64,000 bases of DNA from Ligustrum vulgare (lineage: Eukaryota > Streptophyta > Magnoliopsida > Lamiales > Oleaceae). The position numbers and the translations under genes are program-made. Location of the stretch: contig OY743171.1 of NCBI GenBank assembly GCA_963555705.1, positions 23,988,852-24,052,851 on the forward strand, given 5' to 3'. Shown in pieces: positions 11,091 to 23,439 of the stretch (position 1 is the stretch's first letter; each line of letters opens with the position of its first letter). A model generated the notes under the pieces. It saw only the letters and a program-made list of their open reading frames with translations, searched no databases and was not told where the DNA came from.

Positions 11091-12000
11091 TGACCAAAAT
11101 GTGCAATTTGTGACTAGCAAATAGTATACGTGATCTAAGATTTGATAATTTGTGACCTTAAGTTGAATTATTGTGACTTAATATTTTGATATTTGTGACA
11201 CTAAAATAAGTTGTGACCAATTAATTTGATAGTTTGTGACTTTTAATTGAATTAGTGTGACCCGAAAATAAGTTGTGACCAATTAATTATTATGATCATA
11301 ATTTGTGACCTATAAATTTGTGGTTTGTGATCGAGAAATGGATTGTGACCAACTAAATTGATTATTTTTGACTAAAAAATGAGTCAACCAAATAATTTTA
11401 TAAATTGTAACCTATAAAATTTATGATACGTGACCAAGAAAATTAGTAATTTGTGAAAATTGTGACATAAAAAGTTTTTGAATTGTATTCAAGAAAAAAT
11501 TGTGACCAATGAAATTTGTAGTTTAAAGAAATTGTGACTCATAATTTGTTAAGTTGTGACCAATTGACTAGAGATTTCCGACCCAAAAAAATCGTGACCT
11601 AAAAAATTGTGACTGTGACCATAAACTTTTGACTTGATTTATAACTTGTGACATAAAAAATTGTGACTTGTGACCATGATAAGCTGTAACCTAAAAAATT
11701 GTGACTTGTAACTATAAACAATAAAATATATAATTAATTATGACCTATAGCCCCAGGGCACATCTTCCAACGTTGAAAGGAAGGATGGTTTGAAGACCAG
11801 ACTCGCTTGGTCAGGGGTTCGAATTCGGCCCTTACCAAGTTAAAAGATAAGTCATCATCCTACATTCTGGGAGACATAATCTGCGATTTACATTCTTCAC
11901 CAAGACCCAGGGCAGGGCAGGTGGGGGCCCCTAAGGTTGGGGTTCAACCTTTTAATTATGACCTGATTTTTGAAATAAAATTTTAAGTTTTTTAACTTTG
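11091..12000 (+). repeat. Degenerate short-period array of TTGTGACC, split by a SINE
   Basis: From about 11091 the octamer TTGTGACC or close variants (TTGTGACT, ATGTGACC, ATTATGACC) recur every 15-40 bases in an A/T-rich spacer (for example 11149, 11214, 11275, 11346, 11498). The series runs to 11746 and resumes at 11952-11964 beyond an inserted SINE. The spacing is irregular, so this is a cryptically repetitive tract rather than a clean satellite. No ORF of interest is present. Confidence 0.6.
11747..11951 (+). mobile_element. tRNA-related SINE with 13-bp target duplication
   Basis: A 205-bp unit of quite different composition (GC-richer) sits within the TTGTGACC tract. It is flanked by perfect 13-bp repeats TTAATTATGACCT at 11734-11746 and 11952-11964. 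It carries a tRNA-type RNA polymerase III B box, GGTTCGAATTC, at 11816-11826. An A-box-like match upstream (TGGTTTGAAGAC, about 11786) is weaker. The 3' end is short and T-rich. It has no coding capacity. It would have moved through a LINE-type machinery not found in this window. Confidence 0.72.
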
Positions 12001-12204
12001 AAAATATGCACATTAAAAAGCTTAGTTATATATCTATCCCCAAGGTACAATCCATTTTCTTGAGCTAGCTCCGCAATAACACACTGCCTTTCGTGTGATC
12101 CGTAAACAGCCTTTCTTTGGCTTCTATGCGTAGCAGTCATTTTAATTTCATTTTGGTCACTAAACTTACAGTCATATCTAAGTTGGCTCACCAATTTGCC
12201 GCCG

Positions 12205-12366
12205 TTTGGTAACACTATTTGGTTTATAAACTGATTTATTTATAATTTTGAGGTAAAAAGTAATGGTTAAAAATTGGAGAGAGAAAAATGTGTGGCTAAA
12301 AAGTGATTTGAGAAATTGTGTGATTTATAAACTGATTTATAAACCAGAAAAAGTACCGTTACCAAT
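12205..12366. mobile_element. Small MITE, TIRs with TTGGTAAC/GTTACCAA
   Basis: The ends TTTGGTAACACTATTTGGTT and, inverted, ATTGGTAACGGTACTTTTTC are followed on both sides by TTTATAAA(C/T)(T/C)(G/A)(A/G)TTTAT. This gives terminal inverted repeats of roughly 40 bp with one gap. The middle has GGTTAAAAATTGGAGAGAGA and TGATTTGAGAAATTGTG. Related middles occur at about 28100-28230, 29600-29715, 52013-52180 and 52430-52605, so this is a family. No target duplication could be fixed, so the superfamily is left open. Confidence 0.6.
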
Positions 12367-13568
12367 TAGTTTTCTTCAATCAAATCACTGAATTTCAGCT
12401 TCCTTAATATCACAATGTTGAAAATTAAAAACTGATAATAATCTGTTGTGTCTAACAAATTATGTTACCTAGTCTTGTCGTGATATAAAATTTTAAAATA
12501 ATTTTTAAAATTGATGACAATTCACGAGCATACTTAATTCTTGTTTCATTCTATATTTCAAGATGTTGCATCCACTACACGATTAGGTAACACGTTGACC
12601 TATAAATAAGAGCTAAACACAGGATTTGGAATGTAAGTTTAGTGACAATGTTAATAGAATGGCAAGTATTGAAAGTAAATAAATGTCAACGATTTGAATG
12701 CGATTAATGTTAAGCGATCTATTTGAGATTTCACCAAATAAATAAATAAATTGATATTAACCCATAAAAATCCCTTGTCTCTAGTGGTCATTTCAACTAA
12801 TTACAATTTGAATGATTTTCTACGAGTAACGCCGCTAACATGAAAATAAGTTGATTTTTTTTTTTTTTATTATTATAATTCATAGGAATCTAACAAGTGG
12901 CTTTTGATTGACAGATATGAATTATAATGGAACTAATAATGAATATGCTAGTAGCTTAAAATTGTCCTTTAGTGCCGAAAGATAAAACCAAGATAGTTGT
13001 TAGGATTATGTTCACATATATGATCTTGTATATCAATTAGGACATCTAGTCTTGACAATTATGTGGAGTTTCACCACAAATGTGTATTCATGTATTTGTC
13101 TATATAAACTTGATTCATCATGCGAAGTTTCATTTTTCATGTATTGCAATACATATTTATCGTTGATTACGTAGGGTCGTAGAGTGTCTAATAGGGTCAA
13201 TTCTTGAATCATGTCAAGTTTCATCATTATAGAGTGTGTACAAGTCAAATCTTGAGGGGGGCGTAAGAGGGTTATCATTCAAATCATGACTTGAATGAAA
13301 CTTTGGGTATGACAAATATTTCAATATCATTCTATCAATGCCGTCAAATTGGTGACTTTAGTTATTGATGATATTGGAATATGAAAGTTGAAATAAAATG
13401 ATAGAAGAAAAAATGTGGTTAAAGATGGCACCATAGTCAGTTAATAGGACAAAGTTTACTTCAAAAAGAGGGAAAAAGAAAACAAGTCCTTTACCTAAAT
13501 AATAATAGGCTTTTTGAGCTGGCTGACCTATCAAAATGTGATAAGAGGTCAACTTAAATTTACATTTT
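12367..13568. other. Intergenic, no gene recognised
   Basis: AT-rich sequence without a convincing ORF. TGTTAGGATTATG at about 12996, followed by a TATATAAACTT box (about 13100), has the look of an LTR beginning. No matching end, primer site or second copy was found, so no element is called. Confidence 0.4.
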
Positions 13569-13621
13569 TGCTTTATTTTTTTTAGTTGGTTAGGTTGCTT
13601 TATTTTTTTAGTTGGTTAGGT
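13569..13621 (+). repeat. Tandem duplication of about 27 bp
   Basis: TGCTTTATTTTTTTTAGTTG plus GTTAGGT occurs at 13569-13595 and again at 13596-13621 with one T fewer. It is probably a slippage or unequal-exchange duplication. Confidence 0.8.
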
Positions 13622-13688
13622 TACATCGTGAAATTACAAACAAGTAAAGTGGCAAACAGATCGAGTCGTTCAACTTTCCGGCTCGTGA

Positions 13689-14030
13689 GTAATAAGTGTA
13701 TTTTATACACTTATTTATATGCTAAAAGTTGGATAAATTATTGTTGTTTAAGAATAACTGCTATTGATTTCACTTTTATGTGTTATTATTTCAGTTTTTA
13801 TCCTAAAGCCAAATGAATGAAGCAATAGGGGTCAATTGGATGATAATTGAAGCTAAATTGTACAATTTGGAAGTTATTTATGTCAACCGAAGACCAAATG
13901 GGTGATAAATTGGAAGAAGTTAAAAATTCAAAGGCATAATTAAAGAAATAATGAGTAAAAGGACTAAACTGAGGAGATTCAGAAGTTCGAGGGCTAAAAT
14001 AACTAAATCATAAGATCAGAACTTACACGC
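13689..14030 (+). repeat. 5' fragment of a TGATAAG-type LTR
   Basis: TAATAAGTGTATTTTATACA (13690) and the next 300 bp follow the LTR at 8580. Shared phrases include TGTTATTATTTCAG, AATGAAGCAATTA/AGG and GTCAACCGA. The preceding bases are not a polypurine tract and the rest of the LTR is missing. This is a truncated solo fragment, ending about 170 bp before the first recognisable exon of the RPA-like gene. Confidence 0.65.
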
Positions 14031-14203
14031 AATTTCAGAGGAAGGACTAACTTAAACGCTTTTGAAATTTGAAAACACGAAGGAAAGGTAACACCATACA
14101 AAGCCTTCTTGCAATATCTTCACCCATGTACATTCTAGCTTTTGTGAAAAAGGAGATTAACAACAATGCAATTACTTCGACAAACAACACCAGCTGCATC
14201 CAG

Positions 14204-17200
14204 GACATCAATGCTGCAAAGATGGAGTGGAAGATAAAGGTCCGGGTAGCACGCCTCTGGAAAGTACCTGACTTCAACCTGAGAGAATGCAAGTAAATGC
14301 ATGAGAATTCAAGTATGTGTTAGAATAAGTTGAAAAGTATGGACATTCAAAGCTTTATCGGGGTTGTAGCTACTAAACAAATGGATCAGCATGAGAATGC
14401 AAGCTGCTATTTAAACACAGTATCAGTATGAGATTGCAAGCTACTATTTAAGCACAGTAGATGTTAAAAAACAAAATGGAACAATATCATATTAATATGA
14501 CAATTTGCTAAATAAACTTAAAATGAACAGCTTAGAATATGTTAAACACGGTAAAACTTCTACTATTTAAACACAGTATCAGCATGAGAATACGAGTATG
14601 CGTTACAAGAAATAGATCTGTATGGACATTCACAAATTTTTTAGGGTTGTTGCTACTATCTTATTAACATGAGTGGATGATAAATATACTTCAAATGGAT
14701 AAGCTAAGTATGAGTTAAACACAGTAAAATTGTTGCTATTTAAACATAGTAGATGTTAAAAAAAATGGAACAATATCATATTAACATGACTGTCTGTTGA
14801 ATAAACTTAAAATGGAACGGCTTAGTATATATTAAACACAGTATACTTTCTGCTACTTAAACACAGTATATGCATGAGAATGTCAGTATGTGTTATAAGA
14901 AGTTGAAAAGTATGGACTTTCAAATTTTTTTAGGTATGTTGCTATTAACATGACTGTCTGCAAAATAAATTTAAAGTGGATAAGTTAAAACTTAGAACAA
15001 AAAACTTTTCTTCTATGTAAATAGAGTGAATGCATGAGAATGTAAGTATGTGTTAAAAGTGCAAAAAATATGAACAGTTAATTTTTATGCGGCTAGACTA
15101 GCCAAGTATGTGTTAAACTCAATAAAATTTCTGTTATTTAAACACAGTAAATGCATGAGAATGAAAGAGTATGTTAGAATAAGTTGAAAAGTATGGACAT
15201 TCAAAAATATTTTAGGGATATTAATTGCTACTATCTTATTATCATGATTGTATGCTAAATAAACTTAAAATGGATCAGTTAAAACTTATAACAGAAAATG
15301 TTTTTGCTATCTAATTAGAGTGAATGCATGAAAATGTACGTATGTGTTAAAAGAAGTGCAAAAATATGAACTGTTAATTTTTTTAGGGCTATTGGTAAAT
15401 AAACATAAAAGAAGCAAATATGGACACATTATTTTTTCTCTATCAAATTATTTAGTGTGTCATAATCCAAAGCAAAAACAATTTCACAATAACATACCAC
15501 TAAAAGAAAGAAACTTTACATAGCTAAAGGCAAGTTAGAACATAATGATAGTGGACTTAATTTGGATTGATTATTGTTCCACATCTAATCTAATTCTAAG
15601 TATACTTAAATGTATATTTCATGGTTTGCATTCACAGGGACATAGAATACATGCTACCGTAAAGCAGATATTAGTATAGTTAATCGGGACGATGTTGGAT
15701 GAATGCATATATACACGTTGGAGTATTTTTATGTAGGTCACAACAACCTAAAATACGAGACAACACCTCACAAATTCAACCTAAATTTCTTGAACAAGAC
15801 TCGGGTTATAAAGGTTGTGGACGAATCTTTCCCGTTCTTTCTTATTCAAACCGTTTGCTGAAGTTGCCACGTTCCCAACACTCACTGAGTATGAATTATT
15901 TGGTAATCTTATATTACATGCAGTTTTTATTTAATGATTAGATATATTTCCTATTATATAATACATATTCATTTAGTTGACATACTTTTATATTGGCATT
16001 TGTTTGATAGACATCATGGGCGAAGTAGATGGTAAATAAGCCTAACAGACTAGGGAGACAGACAAAGGCACATCAAGTTTCTTGTAATTATATTTCAGGA
16101 CTTGGAGTAAGTAAGTATTTTTCCATTATTTTGTATGTAACAAGCTATTGGTGAATATATTTGAGACAAATATTTGGAAAATAAATATTTTAATGTGGGA
16201 ACAATAAGCTAAGTTGTACTCTATGGGATGAGTACGCCGAGGAGTTCAATCGGTATCTCCAAGGTGAAAGACTTAACCAGTTGTCATAATAATCTAGCTA
16301 TGCAGGACCAAACGTTTTAGAAGTGTAGCAGCTTTCAACTACTGTACACAATGCTAACGTTTTGTTTAATCATTGACTAACTTAAAAAAATTTCATAGGA
16401 GAAGCAAGGATTTCCAGCAGTTACTATGCTACAAACATAATATATGATGCTCATTTTAAGGAGTTCATTGAGTTTCGAAATAAGAATGTTTTTGAAGTGA
16501 AACTACTATAATTTACTATCGTTAAACTTATTTATTTGTTCTAAATCTATTTTTATGACTATGAAATCCTATTCTTAACACAGAAATTGGATTGTACCTC
16601 TCAGAGGATTAGCCAAATATTAAGCTCAACTATGTATTCTATTTCTACTGAATTGGCTAGTGGAGATACGTTGTTGAAGACAATTAATGAACTTTTGGAA
16701 TCGACTGAGGTAGAGAAAGTAATTAGTTTTTAAAGATTTCTTGAACAATAATTAAAAAATTACAATTGAAAACATATAGGTAGGTAGTTGTTGGATCCTT
16801 GTTGCAATTATTGCAATAGAGAGTGAGAAGAATTAGTGGTATTTATCTTGCTCCAAGTGTACAAAGAATGTTAATCCTGTTGGGAACAGATTCTATTGTG
16901 AGAAATGTGACATATATGTTGTTGAGGGAACCCCAAGGTAATATGTTGATATTATATTCATTGTGATTTGTTCTTTGATATTATGTTTTGTTAATAATGT
17001 AGGAGATGTGACATTTGACTTTATTCATTATAGCTATAAGCTTCAATTACGTGTCATTGACGACACTAGAAGCACATCTGTTATGATGTGGAATCGAGAT
17101 TGTTTCAAGCTCATTGGGAGAACTACACAGGATTTGAGATATACTCTTGCAAAGGTTTATATTAACATCGAAAATTGTAAACTCGATCTTTTTTTTTTTT

Positions 17201-17675
17201 TGTATATTAATTATAGCGTTGGAACTATTACTTATAGAAATGTGGAGCAACTTTCCACCCTGAAAAAATAGACACTTTAATTGAGAAAAATGTCTTATTC
17301 AAGGTCCAAATAAAACTACCAAACATACACGAAAATTCTGAAGTTTATATAGTTATGAGAATGACAGATGATATCAAACTTATATCAATGCATGTCTTTA
17401 GTCGGACTAACGAAAGCCAGGTACCCATACATTAATCATTATGTTTTCATCTTACATAGATTATTGACTGAATTATAAACTTTTGAGGATCTTCTTATCG
17501 GGAAATACTATTTCAGGGGTCCGAATTGCATTCAAAGCTTGAAAGTACGGGTTGTATAGACATAAAGGTATGCTCTACTTGACGATCAAATAGTCATTAC
17601 TTATGGATTGAAATTGTACAAATAAAACTAATAGTGTTTTATAGTATGTAGGACTTGGTATAGGACAATGATGTG
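14204..17675 (+). pseudogene. Replication protein A large subunit (RPA1/RPA70)-like gene, decayed, exons upstream of the CACTA insertion
   Basis: RPA1 binds single-stranded DNA through OB folds. Exon-like blocks with GT-AG edges: 14204-14292 (KMEWKIKVRVARLWKVPDF, OB-A start), 15638-15902 (HRIHATVKQIL, then FYVGHNNLKYETTPHKFNLN), 16011 to about 16105, about 16200-16263 (LSCTLWDEYAEEFNRYL, OB-B), 16399 to about 16496, 16584-16709, 16780-16937 (zinc ribbon CSKC-x13-CEKC of OB-C), 17034-17154 (KLQLRVIDDTRSTSVMMWNR), 17238-17420 and 17517-17567. The last exon starts at 17652. Damage: a TAG and a frame change in the second block, stops in the third, and a TAG where the first Trp of NWWY is expected (about 16835). 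The true start codon is unknown. A translated search against plant RPA1 paralogues would settle exon edges. Confidence 0.8.
14293..15420 (+). repeat. Degenerate tandem repeats filling the first intron of the RPA-like gene
   Basis: Several imperfect units share the order GCATGAGAAT, AAGTATGTGTTA, AAGTTGAAAAGTATGGAC, ATTCAAA..TTTTAGGG, CTACTATCTTATTA, AACTTAAAATGGA and TTAAACACAGTA. Units begin near 14298, 14580, 14871, 15031, 15152 and 15322. Lengths range from about 120 to 290 bp, so units have internal deletions. The array lies wholly between the two first exon blocks and has no coding capacity. Confidence 0.7.
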
Positions 17676-17689
17676 CACTACAAAATAAA

Positions 17690-18045
17690 CGGCTTTTACT
17701 GACGGAAGATTCCGTCAGATAGACTCATAGACCGTCAGTGTAGATCTTGTCGGTAATTATTTCCGACTACTATATTTATTTGTCGGTAAAATTTACGAAG
17801 GAGACATTTTCCAACGGATAATGTGAGTCGTCAGAAATCCGTCGGAAAAGTTTCCTATGAATTTGTTTGAGCGGTAGGAAATATTTTCGACGGGCAGAAC
17901 TATTCCGTCGGGAATTTTTTAGACAGAATCTTGTATTCCATCAGAAACATTTTCGACGGGCACAAGATTCTATCGGAAACATTCCCGACGGAAATAAATG
18001 TCCGCCGCAAACATTACTGACGGAAATACACATCTGTCGGAAATT
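17690..18045. repeat. Left subterminal repeats of the CACTA element
   Basis: At least a dozen degenerate copies of a 10-12-bp motif (GACGGAA, CCGTCGGAAA, TTCCGACGG, TTCGACGGGCA) in both orientations. In characterised CACTA elements such subterminal motifs bind the TNPA-type protein and are needed for excision. That role is inferred here. Confidence 0.8.
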
Positions 18046-18303
18046 TTTAACTCTTTTTTATCTAAAATAATTATTTTTTCACTTAATATTATAAATGATT
18101 TTTATACACTAATATTTCTCTATATTTATTTTTTCCCACATTTAATGCCAGTTACTTTTTAAATTTGGTATACAAAAAAGAGATAACATAAAATTCAAAA
18201 ATAGATAACATTTATTTATAACTCAATTGTCTTGTTTTAATACTACGTAGTTCACATAAAATACAAAAATAGATAACAATAACTCAATTGTCGTGTTTTA
18301 GTA

Positions 18304-19909
18304 CTACTTAGTCCCAGATCCCGAAGGAAATATCGAATTTGGTAAATTTAATTCACTTAGCACCTCTCTGACTTGGGCTTGCACCGTCGCTTGAACTGAT
18401 GCTCTAAAACTTTCCATTTCTACTCGTCTCTTCTCCGACTTCACCATCCGTCTTTTCAATTCCTCAATTTTAGCCAGACGCGAGTGCACTCTTGAATTTC
18501 CACAAGTTTTTATTACTTCCATGGCAGACTGCGAGCTTCCCAGACCATATACATGACCCTTTTTTATACCATTTGTTGATTCAACCTATGTATTTGCATA
18601 AAAAACCGAACGCTCAGATGAATTTTCCCACTTCTCTTCAACAACATCATTATATTTATCCTATAAAAAAATACCAAAATGTAACATCAAATAACTTTTC
18701 AAGCGAAACATTTTCAACACCAAACAATTGTATATTAGCATTTGATGCTTATGAGTGTAGCCTTTGATCTCTCATCAAAGAAATTCCCATCTGCTTTACA
18801 ACGTGTTTGAATAAAAAGTCCCAAAGCAGTTGGACGACGACCTAGTTCTTTAGCCTGTACGGAAAAAGATAATAGTAATGAAATAATGATTATTAATTAG
18901 AAAAATTAACATAAAGATTAGATATAGTACCATACGATCCTCGTGTACATTGATAGAAACCTAACCACCAATATGTTTAGGATGTGGACCATTGATGGTT
19001 GAAGCACAATTCTTTGAATTTATATAAGAGATGCGTTGTCATTCAAAACTGCCCCATTGCTCTAACAACTTGATCCAATCACCCTTATCAATCAAATCTG
19101 GCTTATATTGCTTCTAGTCTAAGGGATTATTTGAATTTGTTTCTTCTTTTGCTTTTCCTCTTAGAGCACATAATTTATCTCATAGCTGTGTAGTAGCTAT
19201 ATTGCGGAATACCTTTTCCACTTCATCATCTGCATGATTAGGCCATTTAAATTTTTCCTAAATTAATTTAAAAAAGATTATAAAATTATAATATTTAGAA
19301 ACAATTACAAGTAAAAACCCAATCTAATAACAACTCAAAATAGCCAAGAAAGATATTAACCAAAAAAAAAAAAACTAAAATTTACAGTGCAATAAAAAAA
19401 CTAAAATTTACAGTGAAATTACCTTAAAAACTTTAAACATATTATCGTGGAGTTCCTCGGGCACATTAGAATAATGCATGTAACGACCATGCATAAACCC
19501 TTTCATAATTTGAGTTATTTCTCTTGTGGTCTCTGGTTTGTTAAATCTAAGTTCAACAAACAAGTTAGAGCTATAAAATTAAACAACACTTCATTATCCT
19601 TTAAAAATTTAGAAAATACTTCAACATTGATCACGTAAATCAATGACCAAATAGAAAAGGTATTTATAATAATTACCCTTGTGATGTTTTCACCGTGATA
19701 GTTGGATGCTCCTCAGGAGACTTAGGGAGACGAGTACCATGATTACGACCCCGCTTCTTCTTTCTCCTCCCATCTTCTTCGATACTAGTTTCATCTTCTT
19801 CATTCACACCGAGGCTATCACTTAGCCCAACTACATCGTCTCCAATGTTAATGTGATCTTCACTACTTGTTTCATCTCCATTTGTTCCCTCATCTCTAGC
19901 GCTACGCAA
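18304..19909 (-). pseudogene. CACTA second protein, plant transposase (Ptta/En/Spm, transposase-24) like, broken
   Basis: Read from 19909 down: an acidic head (TSIEEDGRRKKKRGRNHGTR). After AT-rich non-coding DNA (perhaps an intron, 19270-19670), frames on the minus strand contain KWPNHADDEVEKVF, DLIDKGDWIKLLEQWGS, NCASTINGPHPKHIGG and GRRPTALGLFIQTRCKADG. This block is typical of the plant transposase-24 family. The C-terminal piece (18522-18304) begins SRLAKIEELKRRMVKSEKRR and is probably a coiled coil. Several stops interrupt the central domain. In En/Spm this type of protein binds subterminal repeats; here that is family knowledge only. Confidence 0.7.
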
Positions 19910-19979
19910 AGATCGTCCTCGTGATTTGCAATTGCTACCACGACCCCTAGTTGGTCAATAGCCCGTCATCTCTAAATGC

Positions 19980-20733
19980 ATAAAAAATTCAAGAGAATTT
20001 GAAAAATATTAGCAGTCTATTTGTAAGTAAATGCATTAAATGTTGTTAAGTTCAAATTTTTTATCATATACATTCTGAGACATAATAGCCCCCCAAAGCA
20101 CGTTTTCCATATAAAAATTGACCCTTGACTATCAAAATAAGAAAAAAAAAAGTTTGACAGTTTAACAGTCCAACATAAATAGCACAAAAAGAAAAAAAAA
20201 AATTAATTTCTGTGGTATAGATTGTGAAACTAATGGTGGGGGACAATCTACAGAAACATGTTTACCCATAACTACTTCAAAGAAATCCCTCAGTAGACAA
20301 ATGAATTTATAACTACATCTTCGTAAATATCTAGAGATAAAATATCAATACAACTTAATTATGCGTCAATTGGAACGTGGCTGCCACAAATTTCATCAAG
20401 AAAATGTTACCAGGACTCTCGAAAAGAAAAGGATTAAACCCCGGGCTAGTCGGCAATTCACAATCTACAGAAACATGTTTACTTTTATGCATGTATTTTT
20501 ACATTTATGATGTGCATATGCATAGAAACTCACTCACTTGGAAAAGAGATAGGAAAAAACTTCTTTAAGGGATTAATGGCGTCCACTATTGTTTTCACTT
20601 AAGAAACCTGAATAATATGCGCATTCAAGATTGGCTAAAATTTACCATTTAATCAACATTAATACAACACAAAAATTAATAAACAATGTTTCATTTAATT
20701 GAAATTAATTTATTTCATCTGCATAGCACCACA
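19980..20733 (-). other. Spacer between the two CACTA transposase genes
   Basis: AT-rich, no domain recognised. The ORFs here (for example 20064-20246 and 20377-20568) match nothing known to me. It probably holds the 3' end of the TNPD-like gene and the 5' region of the second gene. Confidence 0.5.
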
Positions 20734-23434
20734 TCATCCCACCCCAAGGTGAGAGAGCATATGTCTTGAAAGAGCTCTAAATTCCTCGTCATCTAGATCT
20801 CTGACATTTCCTATTTGCTTTCCAAGAGGTCTATCGGGGTACGTAAAGATCGACAATCGTCCTAATGGATCAACCAACCCTCCATCATCATTTCTTGGAG
20901 GATGATTCAATCTTGTTTGGACATCATCCTCAAAGTATAATGAGCAAAAAGATGATATTTCCTCTACTAGATATGCTTCTACTATAGATCCTTCTACAGA
21001 AGCACAATTTTTCACCTTCCTTTCTTAGATGATTAAGGAACCTAAAATATATAAAATCACATGAGTTTTCAAATTAAATGGTTCTTTCTATAATTTAAAT
21101 GATTAAAACAAACTATGCAACTATAAAGTACCTTTCGAAAGGATACATCCATTGAAACTGTACAGGCCCACCAACACTAGCTTCGTACGGTAAATGAATT
21201 GACAAATGCTCAATTGAATCAAAAAATGAAGGTGGAAATATCTTCTTGAGTTTGCATATTGTTACAACGATATTTCTTTCTGAGCATTTCATATCTTCAA
21301 CCTTTACGATGGTAGAACACAAATCTTTAAACAAAGTACTCAACTCCGTTAATGCTTACCAAATTGGTTTTGGTAATACATCTTTAAATGCTATTAGTAG
21401 TAATTTCTGCATGAAAATGTAACAATCATGGCTCTTCATTCCATATAACTCTAAATCACCCTTAGCACATCATGTAATATTGGAGGCATATCCACCTGGC
21501 ATTCTTAATGTTTTAATCCAATTACATACCATTTTTTTTTATCCTTTGTCAAGCTGTAAGAAGCTTTCGACTTATAAAATCTCCCTCTCTGCTGAATTAT
21601 GCGAAGTTCTGGACGACAATAGTAGAGTTCCAAATCCTTCCTAACCTTGATATTGTCTTTGGTTTTATCTTTAATAACCATAACAGTGTTGAATACATTT
21701 TTGAATACATTCTTCTCAATATGCATGACATCTAAATTGTGTCTTATTAGATTTGTATTCTAGTAAGGCAAATCCCAGAAAATATTTCGCCTTGTCCAAT
21801 TGTGACAACTCCCAAATCCTTCAATTAAAAACCTCCTAATAGTTTTGCCAGTTATGAAAGGAGGAAGACTATCAACAGTGCAACGCAATTGTTCACTTGC
21901 AGTTGGAGGACTTAGTTGATGAACATCCTTCTCAATTCTTCCTTTCGTGAATTTATCTCGTTGTCTTCTTATAGGATGGTTGTACGTAAGGAATCGATGA
22001 TGGCAATAAAAAAGCAAGATTTTCATCCATTTTTCTATCAGAACGATTTATTCTGACCCATTCAATAGGGACAACAATATGGACCGTATATACATCACCC
22101 AGATAACATAGTAAGCCCTGGAAAATCACTAATAGTCCACATCAATGCAACTCTCATCCAAAAGTTTTTCCTTTTGTACGTGTCATATGTGTCAACTCCG
22201 TCATTCCACAACATTTTCAATTCATCTATTAGCGGACGCAAATAAATATCAATATCTTTTCCTAGAATTTTAGGTCCTGGGATAACCATAGTAAAAAATA
22301 AGTTGTCTTGCCACATACATAGTCCAGGTGGAAGGTTGTGTACTGTAGGGCCAACACGAATAATGTGTTCCGGTCATGTTGAATGGGTTAAACCAATTTG
22401 TACAAAGACCAAGACGTACATTTCGAGTCTCAATAAAAAAAATCAGGATATGTTCTATCAAAATACTTCCACTCCTCCCCATGTAAAGAATGTAACATTT
22501 CTCCATGCGTATACACATTATTTGCATGCCAGATCATGTGTTCTGCTGTACATCTTAACATGTATAATCCCTGAAGTCTAGAGGAAGATAGCGCAATACC
22601 TTATGTGCTACATTGAACCCAGACCGAGAGATTGCATCCTTATACCATAGGACATTGCACGTAGGGCATTGCACCAACATCTCTGTCTCTCGATAATATA
22701 ACATAAAATCATTAATACATGCATCAATTTTTCACAACACCAAGACCTAGGCTAGAAAGCATCTTCTTTGCCTTGTAGAACGTGTTCTCTAGTTGGTTAT
22801 CTTCTGGCAACATGTCATTAAAGATGGACATCATACGATCGTAACAAGCTGCAGGCATATTATATTTAGACTTACAGTTGAAAAGCTGTGACATTGCATA
22901 TAGTTTGGTAAGCCTAACACAACCAGGCCACAATGGTCGATCAACTTCTTTTAATAGTGTAAAAAAATTCGTCGCTTCCGCATTCGGGACATGTTCCTCC
23001 GTCTCAACCTGATCATGATTGGAAAATGAATTGTACATTTAAGGATCCATTGCATCCATTACTATAGAATGGAGGGTATAATCTCCTTTGTTCTGTGTTG
23101 ATGACGATTCACCCAAATTTGAAGAATTGGCATTAAATTCTTCATTGTGTTCAATCCACTTAGTATATCCACCAAAAAATCCGTGTTTGTACAAACGTAT
23201 TTTAATATCATCTCGCTTCAAAAATCTTGCATTGCCACATCTACTGCATGGGCACTTAACTTTGTCAATAACATCTGGTTGTGAGAATGCATACCCAACA
23301 AATCCATCAAAATCAGCAATAAATCTTTCTGAAATAAATCCTTCAACTAATCCTGCATACATCCAACTACGATCAATTGACATACTGCACACCGTCAAAT
23401 GAGATGCGAATTTATTACATTTAACAGTACACAA
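20734..23434 (-). pseudogene. CACTA transposase TNPD/TNP2-like, broken by stops and frameshifts
   Basis: Domains in order on the minus strand. First, a transposase-associated N-terminal zinc domain (23434-23039) with DRSWMYAGLVEGFISERFIA and CPCSRCGN. Next, a segment from 23038 (WPGCVRLTKLYAMSQLF) leading into the TNP2 core (about 22700-21500). The core carries CPTCNVLWYKDA, VRLGLCTNWFNPFN, MTGTHYSCWP, DTYDTYKRKNF, and MHIEKNVFKNVFNTV in the frame ending at 21505. Last, a DUF4218-type C-terminus (21343-20734) with HLPYEASVGGPVQFQWMYPF and LVEEISSFCSLYF. A TAA separates the first two pieces in the same frame. Frame changes occur near 22715 and at further points down to 21015. The family enzyme cuts CACTA ends, but this copy cannot make it intact. 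Confidence 0.85.
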
Positions 23435-23439
23435 TAGTA

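Noticed and set aside
11810..11830. Possible tRNA gene (GGTTCGAATTC box)
   Set aside because: No cloverleaf or acceptor stem could be formed. The 13-bp flanking duplication fits a SINE instead.
12996..13300. Possible copia LTR start (TGTTAGGATTATG with TATATAAAC)
   Set aside because: No partner LTR, terminal CA with duplication, primer site or polypurine tract was found.
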